From DATBJG01 sp963790545 (GTDB lineage Bacteria > Acidobacteriota > Vicinamibacteria > Vicinamibacterales > JAMQPK01), in NCBI GenBank assembly GCA_963790545.1, contig CAWBPA010000017.1, positions 496,001-560,000 of the forward strand: a stretch of DNA of 64,000 nt, given 5' to 3'. Each line of letters begins with the position of its first letter. Within the stretch, counting starts at the first letter, position 1. Below the pieces are notes generated by a model. That model had not been told where the DNA came from, did no database searches, and worked only from the letters and a program-made list of their open reading frames with translations. The translations under genes and the position numbers were made by a program. This document shows, piece after piece, positions 19,655-27,579 of the stretch.

Positions 19655-20158
19655 TCAGTCCTGGGCAGGCGCCGGCGGTGGTGCCATCGCCTTCACCTGG
19701 TCCTCGGTGAACTTGAATTCCGCTGATTCTTTTCCGTACTTGATTGAAAACGGCTTCAACAGATCGACACGCTGGTCGAATTGGACGAGACCATCGATGC
19801 GCTGCCCGCCGGGAACTCTACCCTTTTGAAAATTCTTGATGTTGACCGGCTTACCAGCGCTGTTCTTTCCACCCTGCTCGAGCCTGAACTGACCGGGATC
19901 AATTTCGAGTTCTCGTTCCGTCGTGCCCTGCACGAACACCAGCGTGCCTTCGCGCGCACGGGTTTTCATTGCGTAGATTGTCGGGGGTTGAAAGAATGAC
20001 GGCAACGTCTTCTCATTGAGGTGAAGAACACTCACTTGTAGTCCTGGCCCGATAAGGAGCGTCCGCATAAAGTCCTTCAGCTCATCAGCATCCTGCGCGG
20101 TGGCTGCCAGGGGCACCGCGATTCCGAGCATGACGATCGCCAGAATCATTTTCTTCAT
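19655..20158 (-). CDS. secreted hypothetical protein
   Basis: About 167 residues beginning at ATG 20158 with a textbook signal peptide (MKKMILAIVMLGIAVPLAATAQ). The frame extends eleven codons further, which would mask the signal. The mature part is beta-rich (LQVSVLHLNEKTLPSFFQPP, EGTLVFVQGTTERELEIDPG) and ends in a Pro/Ala-rich tail. No family is recognised. It converges with the chlorite dismutase-family gene and is divergent from the HAD gene. A periplasmic or surface location is inferred only from the signal peptide. Confidence 0.7.
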   Translation of the reverse strand: MKKMILAIVMLGIAVPLAATAQDADELKDFMRTLLIGPGLQVSVLHLNEKTLPSFFQPPTIYAMKTRAREGTLVFVQGTTERELEIDPGQFRLEQGGKNSAGKPVNIKNFQKGRVPGGQRIDGLVQFDQRVDLLKPFSIKYGKESAEFKFTEDQVKAMAPPPAPAQD

Positions 20159-20240
20159 GTAAACGCCGTTCTCCTGTCCAGGGACAATCAATCCACAAGA
20201 GACAAGACCGCCAGAATACTCGATGGCAGACCGTCACGCA

Positions 20241-20903
20241 ATGAACCAGCACCCATTCGCGGTCATCTTTGACTTCGACGGCGTCATCCTCGACAGCGAA
20301 ACGCCTGAATTCGAGGCCCATCGCCGGATCTTTGCCAGCCACGGTCTCGATCTCAGGAGCGACGAGTGGTGCGCCTGTGTCGGACTGTGGCAGGCGATCA
20401 ACTGGTTCGATGTGCTGACCGCGCGAGGCGCGACCACGCACTCGCGAGAAACATTTCTGCTGGAGAAGAGGCGGATCGCTCGAGAGGTTCTCCGAATGGA
20501 GCCTCTTCCTGGTGTCCGCGCGCTGCTCGACGACCTCAAGGCTCATGAGATTCCGCTCGCTGTGGCGTCGACCTCACCGGCTCGCTGGGTACTGCCAGCG
20601 GCTGAGGCGCTGGGCATCGGGCACCACTTCAACGCCATCGTGACCGGCGACGACGTCGAACATCGGAAACCCGCCCCTGATGTGTATCTATTGGCCGCGG
20701 CGAGACTGGGAGTGTCACCAACACACTGTGTGGCCATCGAAGATACGCGGCCGGGCCTGCTGGCGGCGAAGTCCGCTGGCATGCGCGTTATCGTGATTCC
20801 GCACTGGCTCACCGAAACGCACGATCTGTCGGAGGCGGACCTTCGTGTGACTTCGGCGGTGGAGTTGGATGTTGCTCGGCTGCGGGACCTTGCGGGGCTC
20901 TAG
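20241..20903 (+). CDS. HAD superfamily phosphatase (beta-phosphoglucomutase/phosphoglycolate phosphatase-like)
   Basis: About 220 residues from ATG 20241. All four HAD motifs are present: DFDGVILDSE (nucleophile Asp and acid/base Asp), the Ser/Thr motif in VASTSPARW, Lys in EHRKPAPDVYLL, and EDTRPGLLAAKSAGM for magnesium. The helical cap after motif I marks subfamily IA. Relatives hydrolyse sugar phosphates or phosphoglycolate, or isomerise glucose phosphates; the exact substrate is not readable. It is convergent with the diguanylate cyclase gene, whose stop lies 5 bases away. Confidence 0.85.
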   Translation: MNQHPFAVIFDFDGVILDSETPEFEAHRRIFASHGLDLRSDEWCACVGLWQAINWFDVLTARGATTHSRETFLLEKRRIAREVLRMEPLPGVRALLDDLKAHEIPLAVASTSPARWVLPAAEALGIGHHFNAIVTGDDVEHRKPAPDVYLLAAARLGVSPTHCVAIEDTRPGLLAAKSAGMRVIVIPHWLTETHDLSEADLRVTSAVELDVARLRDLAGL

Positions 20904-20907
20904 GTCA

Positions 20908-21858
20908 CTAGGCGCGGCGGAGCCGAACGGTTTTCCGAAGACGCTTACATTCGTACATGTTCGCGTCCGCCTCGGCAACCAGCAGATCGAGCGATCCGCC
21001 CGAACCGGCCGCATGATGCGCCAACCCGACACTGAACGACAAGACGTACGGCTGCTGCTGCTGCCGGTGGAGTTGCCGGACCAACTGCTCGAGACGCTCG
21101 ACAACCTCCGGCCCGGTTTTTTCGTCGGCTCCAACGAGCATGAGCCCAAACTCATCTCCGCCCAGACGCGCGGCAATGTCGGCCTCGCGACAGACGTCCA
21201 GCAGAAGTCGCGCTGTCGTGATCAGCGCACGGTCGCCTTCCTGGTGGCCGTGCCGGTCGTTGATCGCCTTCAGGCCATCGAGGTCCGCAAACACGAGTGA
21301 CAGACCCGTCCGCTGCCGCTCGGCCAACGTCCACTGGCGCTCGGCCAGGGTGAAGAATCCCCGGCGGTTGTGGAGGCGGGTCAGATCGTCCGTGAGTGAC
21401 AGGCTGGCCAGCGCTGCCAACAGCCGCTGCCGTTCCATGGCGTATCTGAGCGAGCGTACCAGCGAGCGCTCGTCCGTTTCGTGCTTCAGAAGATAATCCT
21501 GCGCACCTTCCTGGAGGGCCTGTGTTGCCAGGGCGGGATCCTCGACGCCCGTCAGCACGACCACGGCCACATCGGGTGCCTCATGCCGCACTCGCGCAAG
21601 GGTTTGAAGACCCGTCGAATCCGGGAGGGTCAGATCCAGCAATACAACCTGAATCTCGCCGTCTGAAAGACGGGCCAGTCCTTCTGAGAGGGTGTTGGCA
21701 CTGAGGAGCGAGAACTGAAGCTCCGGTAGCTCCACGAGGGGGCCATCGAGCAGATGGCGAACGAGCTCCGAATAGTCTGGATCGTCCTCGATGAGTAAAA
21801 CGCTGATGGATGAAGGCGCTTTGGCAGCTGACCAATATTCTGCGGCCGCGCTGGGCAT
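20908..21858 (-). CDS. response regulator with GGDEF domain (diguanylate cyclase)
   Basis: 316 residues. Residues ~18-135 form a receiver domain with acidic pair IEDD, phospho-acceptor VVLLDLTLPDS and lysine in YLLKHETDE. A linker helix leads to a GGDEF domain with TDDLTRLHNRRGFF, FADLDGLKAINDRHGHQ and an intact GGDEF active site (ARLGGDEFGLMLVG). An RxxD inhibitory site is not obvious. Phosphorylation of the receiver should drive dimerisation and c-di-GMP synthesis. No adjacent histidine kinase faces it; the NarL-type kinase at 23.2 kb is the closest. The canonical PilZ protein at 25.9 kb is a candidate effector. Confidence 0.92.
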   Translation of the reverse strand: MPSAAAEYWSAAKAPSSISVLLIEDDPDYSELVRHLLDGPLVELPELQFSLLSANTLSEGLARLSDGEIQVVLLDLTLPDSTGLQTLARVRHEAPDVAVVVLTGVEDPALATQALQEGAQDYLLKHETDERSLVRSLRYAMERQRLLAALASLSLTDDLTRLHNRRGFFTLAERQWTLAERQRTGLSLVFADLDGLKAINDRHGHQEGDRALITTARLLLDVCREADIAARLGGDEFGLMLVGADEKTGPEVVERLEQLVRQLHRQQQQPYVLSFSVGLAHHAAGSGGSLDLLVAEADANMYECKRLRKTVRLRRA

Positions 21859-22240
21859 GCTCTTTACGCAGGCAAAAACTTTGCCGATCCGCTTCTGATG
21901 CCCAGTCTACCGAAACGTGGCGTTTCGGCGCATTTTTGCCTCGTGTCCGGCAGGGCAGCAAATGGAGACCCAAGAAACATTGCAGCGCCAGACTACGCGT
22001 CTGTCTGAATCAGCGACATCACAGTCTTGCTCACCGATGCAGCCGCCTGCCTCATGTCCGAGCGACAAGATTGAAAAGTCCCTGACAAATGAGGGGGGCG
22101 GCGGGTCACGCAATGGAACTTTGCGAATCTTGCACATGCCCTAAACGTGGCGCTCAAGCGCACTTAGCTCGCGAGTGGTCATTTCCGGAACGTCGGCTCG
22201 CCTCTTGCCACCTTAGAGCGCAACTGGAGGAGTGATAACC
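21859..22240. other. divergent intergenic region with two related hairpins
   Basis: No gene is seen. A perfect 8-bp hairpin with a three-base loop lies at 21910-21928 (CCGAAACG / CGTTTCGG). The ten bases AAACGTGGCG recur at 22143-22152 within another small palindrome. One copy lies upstream of the GGDEF gene and the other upstream of the tiny membrane protein gene, so they may be shared regulatory sites. Confidence 0.5.
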
Positions 22241-22435
22241 ATGTTGTACGTGATCCTGTTCGTCATCGTCGGCGCTGGAGGTCTCGTGTACGTGCGGAAA
22301 CGTCGAGCCGGATGGTTCGCGAGAAGGCGACCGCACTGCAGGCGCAGTAGACGACCGATTGACGGCGCGATCTACGCCTTTCGCCGGCTTCTCCCATTCG
22401 GCCCACGAGACTTGCTCCTCACCTCTCGCATGTAG
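22241..22435 (+). CDS. tiny single-span membrane protein
   Basis: ATG 22241 follows a strong GGAGGAG site. The first ~18 residues form one transmembrane helix (MLYVILFVIVGAGGLVYV) followed by a very basic tail (RKRRAGWF). As read, the frame runs to 22435 and overlaps the convergent ribbon-helix-helix gene by 64 bases. The tail after residue ~27 is Arg-rich and looks non-coding. A one-base frame change near 22320 would end the protein at TAG 22348 and remove the overlap; this is a guess. Function unknown; a stress-type microprotein is possible. Confidence 0.5.
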   Translation: MLYVILFVIVGAGGLVYVRKRRAGWFARRRPHCRRSRRPIDGAIYAFRRLLPFGPRDLLLTSRM

Positions 22436-22617
22436 CACTCGATCGAGCGTAGGAGCAACTCGAGCTGGGAGAGCCGCTGAGTGCGCGCGAACGTCGTGAT
22501 CTGCGCCCGCAGGCGTCTGGGGACTCTTATGCTCAGCTGGGGATAGTCGCGCACGCGCTGGCCGCGAAGACCGGCTGGCGGTCTTCCGACTCTGCGTGCT
22601 GGTTGGCGTGTTGTCAT
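22372..22617 (-). CDS. small ribbon-helix-helix-like DNA-binding protein
   Basis: 81 residues from ATG 22617, preceded by a GAGG site. The core YPQLSIRVPRRLRAQI followed by RTQRLSQLELLLRSIECYM has the strand-helix-helix periodicity of Arc/MetJ-type repressors, flanked by strongly basic tails (N-terminal RRVGRPP, C-terminal GRSRRKA). Such proteins bind DNA as dimers, often as antitoxins or autoregulators. No toxin gene is apparent next to it: the convergent neighbour is the tiny membrane protein and the other side is non-coding up to the tRNA. Confidence 0.6.
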   Translation of the reverse strand: MTTRQPARRVGRPPAGLRGQRVRDYPQLSIRVPRRLRAQITTFARTQRLSQLELLLRSIECYMREVRSKSRGPNGRSRRKA

Positions 22618-22894
22618 ATATCCTCACTTGGAGACGAGCTCGACCTCCCCGCCGCTCTTTTCGATCGACGTCGGCGAGACGATCGTCTCCATTGACTGTC
22701 CAAGCTACACCGGGCACTCGTTCAAACCAGAACGACCCTTCGATCGATCGGGTCAATCGCCGTGCCTTACAGCTTTGCAAGTGACGCACCAACCGGGTCG
22801 CCCCTCGGCCTTCATGCCGCGACGTACGCCTCCAAATCGCTCATAAGCACATCCCGGCGGCGGGCTTGATAAAATCGAGCTGGAGGCGCACAAC

Positions 22895-22978
22895 GCCGGG
22901 GTGGCGGAACAGGCAGACGCACAGGACTTAAAATCCTGTGGCCGCAAGGCCGTGTGGGTTCGATCCCCACCCCCGGCA
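22895..22978 (+). tRNA. tRNA-Leu (anticodon UAA)
   Basis: The acceptor stem GCCGGGG pairs with CCCCGGC at 22971-22977, with discriminator A at 22978. The anticodon arm CAGGA-CTTAAAA-TCCTG places TAA in the loop. A long variable arm (GGCCGCAAGGCC) marks a class II tRNA, and GGTTCGATCC forms the T loop. CCA is not encoded. Confidence 0.95.
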
Positions 22979-23076
22979 ATCCTGCAGAACGGCAGACGTG
23001 CCTTCCACGCGCTGCTGCCCCGAAGAAGCCCACCAATCTGTCTCGCCTTACTGCAATTCTCCCGAAGGGTATTGGA

Positions 23077-23096
23077 GTTGTACCAAACGGTACGAC
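23077..23096. promoter_or_regulatory. palindrome upstream of the sensor kinase gene
   Basis: GTTGTACC and GGTACGAC form a near-perfect inverted repeat around AAAC, about 130 bases ahead of the kinase start. It could be an operator for this kinase/regulator pair. No second copy was found in the window. Confidence 0.35.
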
Positions 23097-23228
23097 TATC
23101 AACGGCATGGCCCTTGCGACAACTACGCCCGGCTGACGAAAACGTAACGAAGATGTAAACCTGCGCGTCACCGCCGTACCCAACGCGAATACAGGAGACG
23201 CGACTGTGTAAAAAAGAAAGTCGATTGA

Positions 23229-25052
23229 ATGGCGCGTTTGAGCTTCCTTCATCCTCATCCGGCTTGGCTCTCTTCAGCAGCCTGGCTTGGTGACCGCCTG
23301 GCGCACGTCACGACTCGTGTCAACGGAGCTTTCAGGCGATTGAGAGCGCTGGCCCCCCAGGCCTGGCGTTCAACTCATGGGTCCGGGCCCGTCAATCTCG
23401 GAACCTTCGACGGACGGCTCACTGCTGAGCTGAGACTGGCGCTGGCCCTCATCACCGTGATCATTGCTGCGGGCGTATCGAACGCCAATCCTCTTCTGCT
23501 CCCAACCGCCGTGGCTTACTTTGCCTACTCGGCGGTCGTATGTGTGGCAGGCCTTGGATTGCAGCAGAAGAGACTCCCGGCCAGTCTCGCGCAGTACTAT
23601 CCGGTTGATGCAGGCGTGTTCGTCTTGTTCATGTCGCTCGCGGACGTACGAGGGACGTTCGCTTCACTCTTCGCTATCTATCTGTTCGTCTTTGCTGTGT
23701 CGGGTGCCGCCATCACTTGGGGCTTCAGCGCCGGATTGCGCCTCACCGTCGGCACGGTCGGACTGTTTGCGGCCCTTATCCCGGTTCGTGCGTCAATCGC
23801 GAACGATCTTCCGGTCACGCAAACGCTGCTCAGTCTTGGATGTCTCCTTGGCGTCGGAACCATCGCCGCACGGCGAGGTGGTCACCAGTTCACGGTTCGT
23901 TCGCGCCTCATCTTGCTTCGAGACGCGGGGACGCTCGCGAATCCCCGTTTCGGGGTCGACCAGACGATCGCCGCCCTTCTCGAGCGCCTGCGGGAGTTCT
24001 ATGACGCTGAAACCTGCGTGCTCACGACGAGCTCCGATCACAGCGCCGAGGTGAACGGTCCGCGCCGGGCTGATCGTTATCAGACTCAGAAGAACGCGCC
24101 CCTCTCTATTGATGCACTGCCCCACCTGCCGCCCAACACACTCGCTGTCTATCGACGGCCGTGGCGCTGGCTGCCGGAACCTGCACGAGTCTGGTGCGCG
24201 GAGCGGCTCAACGGGCAGGTCGTCGATTGCCGGCGGCCCATTCAACTGGCGAACGTCGGCCCATGGCTCGATCAGGTTGGCGTGCGGTCGTGGCTCAGTG
24301 TGCCAGCCTACGCAGACCAATACTGCATTGGTCGGCTCCACCTGGTTGGCAAACGGACATTCCGGTCTTCTGACGCGAAATTCGTGCTCCAGGTCCTCGA
24401 GAGCGGGATGCTCCTTGTCGAACACATCCGCCTTATCGATCAACTGGCCTCCACTGCGGCCCTTCGGGAACGGCAGCGCGTCGCGCGAGATATTCACGAT
24501 AGCGTCGTCCAGCCGTACGTTGGCTTGCAGCTCGGGCTTGTCGCGGTACAGAGAATCCTGAGATCTGGCGACTTGGCCACAGCCGAAGCCAAGGTCAGGC
24601 AACTCGTGGACCTGACGGGGATGACCATTGGCGAGCTGCGAAGCGGCGTTCGCGGCTTGAAATCCGATCGCGACCACCCCGCCGGCGATCTGATTGGTGC
24701 CCTCCACCACCACGCCACGCGATTTGCCGAAGATACCGGCATTCCAGTCGATATCGATGGCCTCGACAACCTTCAGTGTGGCGACCGTCTGGCGGCCGAG
24801 CTGTTTCAGATGACTCTCGAGGCACTCAGCAATGTACGACGTCATACAACCGCGACGCACGCCGCCGTCCGGTTCAAGACCGACGCCCACTATGTGAGGC
24901 TGCAGGTGGAGAACAGCGGCCCTTCCAAAGGACGAGCCACCCCGTTTGTGCCGCAGTCGCTGAGTGAACGTGCAGCCGCCTTGGGTGGTTACGTCACTGT
25001 CGACCGACATCGCGACGGGCGAAGCCAGGTGGAGATCACAATCCCGCGCTGA
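23229..25052 (+). CDS. NarL-type sensor histidine kinase
   Basis: 607 residues. A hydrophobic region with about five to six membrane segments spans residues ~65-215. A GAF-like domain follows (~235-395, with WLSVPAYADQYCIGRLHLVG). A HisKA_3 dimerisation domain carries RQRVARDIHDSVVQPYVGLQL (phospho-His in DIHDSV), then a short HATPase_c domain with ALSNVRRHTTATHAAV as the N box and a C-terminal GRSQVEITIP. The protein should autophosphorylate and pass phosphate to the NarL-type regulator encoded 69 bases downstream. The signal is unknown. The glycan cluster begins soon after the regulator, so the pair may control it. Frame intact. Confidence 0.9.
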   Translation: MARLSFLHPHPAWLSSAAWLGDRLAHVTTRVNGAFRRLRALAPQAWRSTHGSGPVNLGTFDGRLTAELRLALALITVIIAAGVSNANPLLLPTAVAYFAYSAVVCVAGLGLQQKRLPASLAQYYPVDAGVFVLFMSLADVRGTFASLFAIYLFVFAVSGAAITWGFSAGLRLTVGTVGLFAALIPVRASIANDLPVTQTLLSLGCLLGVGTIAARRGGHQFTVRSRLILLRDAGTLANPRFGVDQTIAALLERLREFYDAETCVLTTSSDHSAEVNGPRRADRYQTQKNAPLSIDALPHLPPNTLAVYRRPWRWLPEPARVWCAERLNGQVVDCRRPIQLANVGPWLDQVGVRSWLSVPAYADQYCIGRLHLVGKRTFRSSDAKFVLQVLESGMLLVEHIRLIDQLASTAALRERQRVARDIHDSVVQPYVGLQLGLVAVQRILRSGDLATAEAKVRQLVDLTGMTIGELRSGVRGLKSDRDHPAGDLIGALHHHATRFAEDTGIPVDIDGLDNLQCGDRLAAELFQMTLEALSNVRRHTTATHAAVRFKTDAHYVRLQVENSGPSKGRATPFVPQSLSERAAALGGYVTVDRHRDGRSQVEITIPR

Positions 25053-25120
25053 GAGCGTGGGCCGGACAACCTCATCGCGATGCGCGGGATTGAAGCCGCG
25101 GTGGTGCGGGACCCCAGTGA

Positions 25121-25813
25121 ATGGTTGACGTTGTTGGAACGCGTATTCGGATTGTCATTATCGACGACCACCTCATGGTGCGGGCCGGGCTCCGCATGCT
25201 CATCGAACAGGACCCGGCGCTGCATGTCGTTGGCGACGCGAGTGACCTGTCAACCGCCGTGTCTCTCGCCGCGCGTACCCAGCCTGACGTGATTCTCCTC
25301 GACCTGGACATGGCGGGCCAGAATGGTCTCGATATTCTTCCAGACCTGCAGGCGGTCGCCGCGCAGTCACAGGTACTCGTCCTCACCGGTATTCGTGATC
25401 CGGCCGCCCATCGGGACGCTATCCGGCGCGGTGCGCTTGGAGTGCTCAACAAGGAGCACGCCGCGGACATTCTCATCAAGGCCATTCACAAAGTGCAGGC
25501 TGGCGAAGTGTGGCTCGACCGCGTGGAGATGGCGCATCTCCTGGCAGATCTGCGGTCGACGACGACGCCCCTCAATCCGGATCCGGAGCAGGAAAAAGTT
25601 GCCGCGCTGAGCGATCGGGAGCGAGAGGTGCTCGACCTGGTGAGTCAGGGTCTCAAGAATCGCGAAATTGCAGAACGCCTCTTCATCAGCGATCACACCG
25701 TGCGCCATCATGTGGCCGCCATCTTCGTGAAGCTCGGTGTGTCCAGTCGGCTCGAGCTCATCCTTTACGCCTACCGTCACCATCTCGCCAAGCCCCCCGG
25801 CGTCGCGACCTAA
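25121..25813 (+). CDS. NarL/FixJ-family response regulator
   Basis: About 230 residues. The receiver domain has IIDDHLMVRAGL, the phospho-acceptor in VILLDLDMAGQNG and lysine in LGVLNKEHA. The C-terminal LuxR-type helix-turn-helix reads LSDREREVLDLVSQGLKN, then NREIAERLFISDHTVRHHVA. It is the evident partner of the kinase encoded upstream on the same strand and probably a transcription factor. A strong hairpin follows the stop codon. Confidence 0.92.
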   Translation: MVDVVGTRIRIVIIDDHLMVRAGLRMLIEQDPALHVVGDASDLSTAVSLAARTQPDVILLDLDMAGQNGLDILPDLQAVAAQSQVLVLTGIRDPAAHRDAIRRGALGVLNKEHAADILIKAIHKVQAGEVWLDRVEMAHLLADLRSTTTPLNPDPEQEKVAALSDREREVLDLVSQGLKNREIAERLFISDHTVRHHVAAIFVKLGVSSRLELILYAYRHHLAKPPGVAT

Positions 25814-25824
25814 CGGAGCCGAGT

Positions 25825-25850
25825 GCGCATAGGCTCGACAGCCTATGCGC
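25825..25850 (+). terminator. hairpin after the response regulator gene
   Basis: GCGCATAGGCT and AGCCTATGCGC form a perfect 11-bp stem with a four-base loop, 12 bases past the stop codon. There is no U tract, so it may be a processing or attenuating structure rather than a classical terminator. Confidence 0.5.
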
Positions 25851-25936
25851 CCTCACGAAATTTGGTCCGGCTCGGAACCCCAGAATGGGCGTTCCCGCCG
25901 ATGCGCGCGCCCCGGACCTCCTCGTAGGGTAGGAAG

Positions 25937-26307
25937 GTGCGCATTGATTCGGTGGGTCATGCGACACGAGGGGTTCTGGGCTTGAGTGACTTCCGCGATC
26001 GAGAACGTCGCGCGAGCTCTCGCACTCACACCTCTTTCGTCGTCACCATCCGGGGCATGGATGCGCAGGGCCAGGCGCTGGACATCGACACGATGCTCGA
26101 CAATCTTTCCGGCAGCGGCATGTACGTGCGAATCGGGCGACGTGTTGAGCGAGGAACCCCGTCGCCGTTGGAATTCGATTCGCTGAGACTGGAACGGTGG
26201 GTCGCGTCGCACGCGTTGCGGCACGAGGCATCGTGGTACGGGTTGACTCGACACCAGATGGCGGGTTCGGATTGGCAATTGCCTTTACGAAGACCCGGGT
26301 ATTTTGA
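25937..26307 (+). CDS. PilZ domain protein (c-di-GMP receptor candidate)
   Basis: The domain has both canonical motifs: RASSR (RxxxR) and DNLSGSGMYVRI ((D/N)xSxxG). A beta barrel pattern follows, with GRVARVAARGIVVRVD and GFGLAIAFTKTRVF. The second half is in another frame: a one-base deletion near 26193 separates it from the first, and the restored protein ends at TGA 26305. Start is either GTG 25937 or TTG 25983, the latter with a GAGGGG site. PilZ domains bind c-di-GMP and commonly gate polysaccharide synthesis or motility. The stop overlaps the possible TTG start of the first glycosyltransferase, which suggests translational coupling and a role in that cluster. Confidence 0.75.
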
Positions 26308-26333
26308 CGGAAACGAGGAATCGCGCAGGTCTC

Positions 26334-27568
26334 ATGCTACGACGACCCGACGGCACCGGACCACGGGCACTCTTCTACTCTCACGACACCGTGGGGCTCG
26401 GCCATATTCGACGGACCCTCCGCATCTGTGAACACCTCGAAAGCAGTTTTCCCGACCTGTCGATGCTACTCGTCACCGGCTCGCCCGTGGCTCATGGATT
26501 CCGAGCGCCGGTCGGTCTCGACTACGTCAAGCTGCCCAGCGTCATCAAACGCGGTGACGACTGCTACGAAACGCGCAATCTTCGCGTGCCTTTTCAGATG
26601 ACCTGGCGGCTCCGCGCCAGGCTTCTGCGGGATACCGTGGCTGCGTATCGTCCTGACTTTCTGTTTGTGGACAACGTTCCGCTGGGCATGAAGGGAGAAC
26701 TGACGAGCACGCTGCAATACATCTCCCATCACCTTCCAGATACTCTTGTCTTCCTGACTCTGCGGGACATCCTCGACGATGCCTCACGAGTGGTCCCGCA
26801 GTGGAAGCGCCTCGGGGTCATTGAAGCCCTCGAACGCTATTACACCCGCGTTTTTGTGTACGGGCTGCGGACGGTCTTCGATCCGACGGTCGAATACCAA
26901 TGGCCGGCGACGGTACGCAGCAAGACCCTGTTTTGTGGATACATTGCGCGCTCCGTCGACAAGGTGCTTTCGAAGGCGGCGCGGCACCAGATCTGTGGTC
27001 CCGGGGAGCGGCTGGTGGTCGTCACGATCGGCGGGGGTTCGGACGGCAGCCAGATTGTCGACACCTATCTTCGCGCGTTACCCCACATCCTGCGTCAGCT
27101 TCCGGTCAAAAGCCTTGTGATTCTTGGCCCGGAAATGGATCCGGCCGACGCCAGTCGATTGCGGCGGACATGCGACCGGCGGGGTGCCCTCGTCATGGAC
27201 TTTTGTGCTGACCCGATGCCTTACCTGGATGCCGCCGATCTGGTCGTGTCCATGGCCGGCTACAACACGATCAGCGAAATCCTGACCCTCGACAAGAAAG
27301 CCATCGTGATCCCCAGGACGTACCCCGGCGGGAGCAACTCATTCGCTCGCGGCGCCTGCAGGAATTCGGCCTGCTTCGGACCATCGAGCCCAGCGAACTT
27401 ACGCGCGATCGGCTCGCCGCGGAGGTGCACGACGCCCTCCTCGGGACGAACGCCCCAGTGACGACACGCCTGGAATTTACCGGACTCGATCGACTGACGC
27501 TCGAGATGCATGCGCTCCTGGCAACTCATCGCAGCACCCTCACTCGTGCGGAGGCACGGGTCGTCTAG
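26334..27568 (+). CDS. GT-B fold glycosyltransferase (MurG/GT28-like)
   Basis: The N-terminal domain opens with RALFYSHDTVGLGHIRRT, the His-containing loop of UDP-sugar or lipid-acceptor transferases. The C-terminal domain shows VVVTIGGGSDGSQ and DLVVSMAGYNTISEIL, the donor-binding helix. The canonical Pro-Arg-Glu-Gln end of the donor site is reached only after a one-base deletion near 27328, giving REQLIRSRRLQEFGLLRTIE and a stop at 27568. An in-frame TTG at 26304 overlaps the PilZ stop and could be the true start. It is the first enzyme of the glycan cluster; its donor is not readable. Confidence 0.8.
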
Positions 27569-27579
27569 GGGATTACCAG

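Noticed and set aside
22895..22978. tRNA-Leu as a genomic-island attachment site
   Set aside because: No integrase, no direct repeat of the tRNA 3' end and no compositional shift were seen downstream.
23793..25010. 405-codon minus-strand frame opposite the histidine kinase
   Set aside because: An antisense shadow of a gene with complete kinase motifs; no recognisable protein features.
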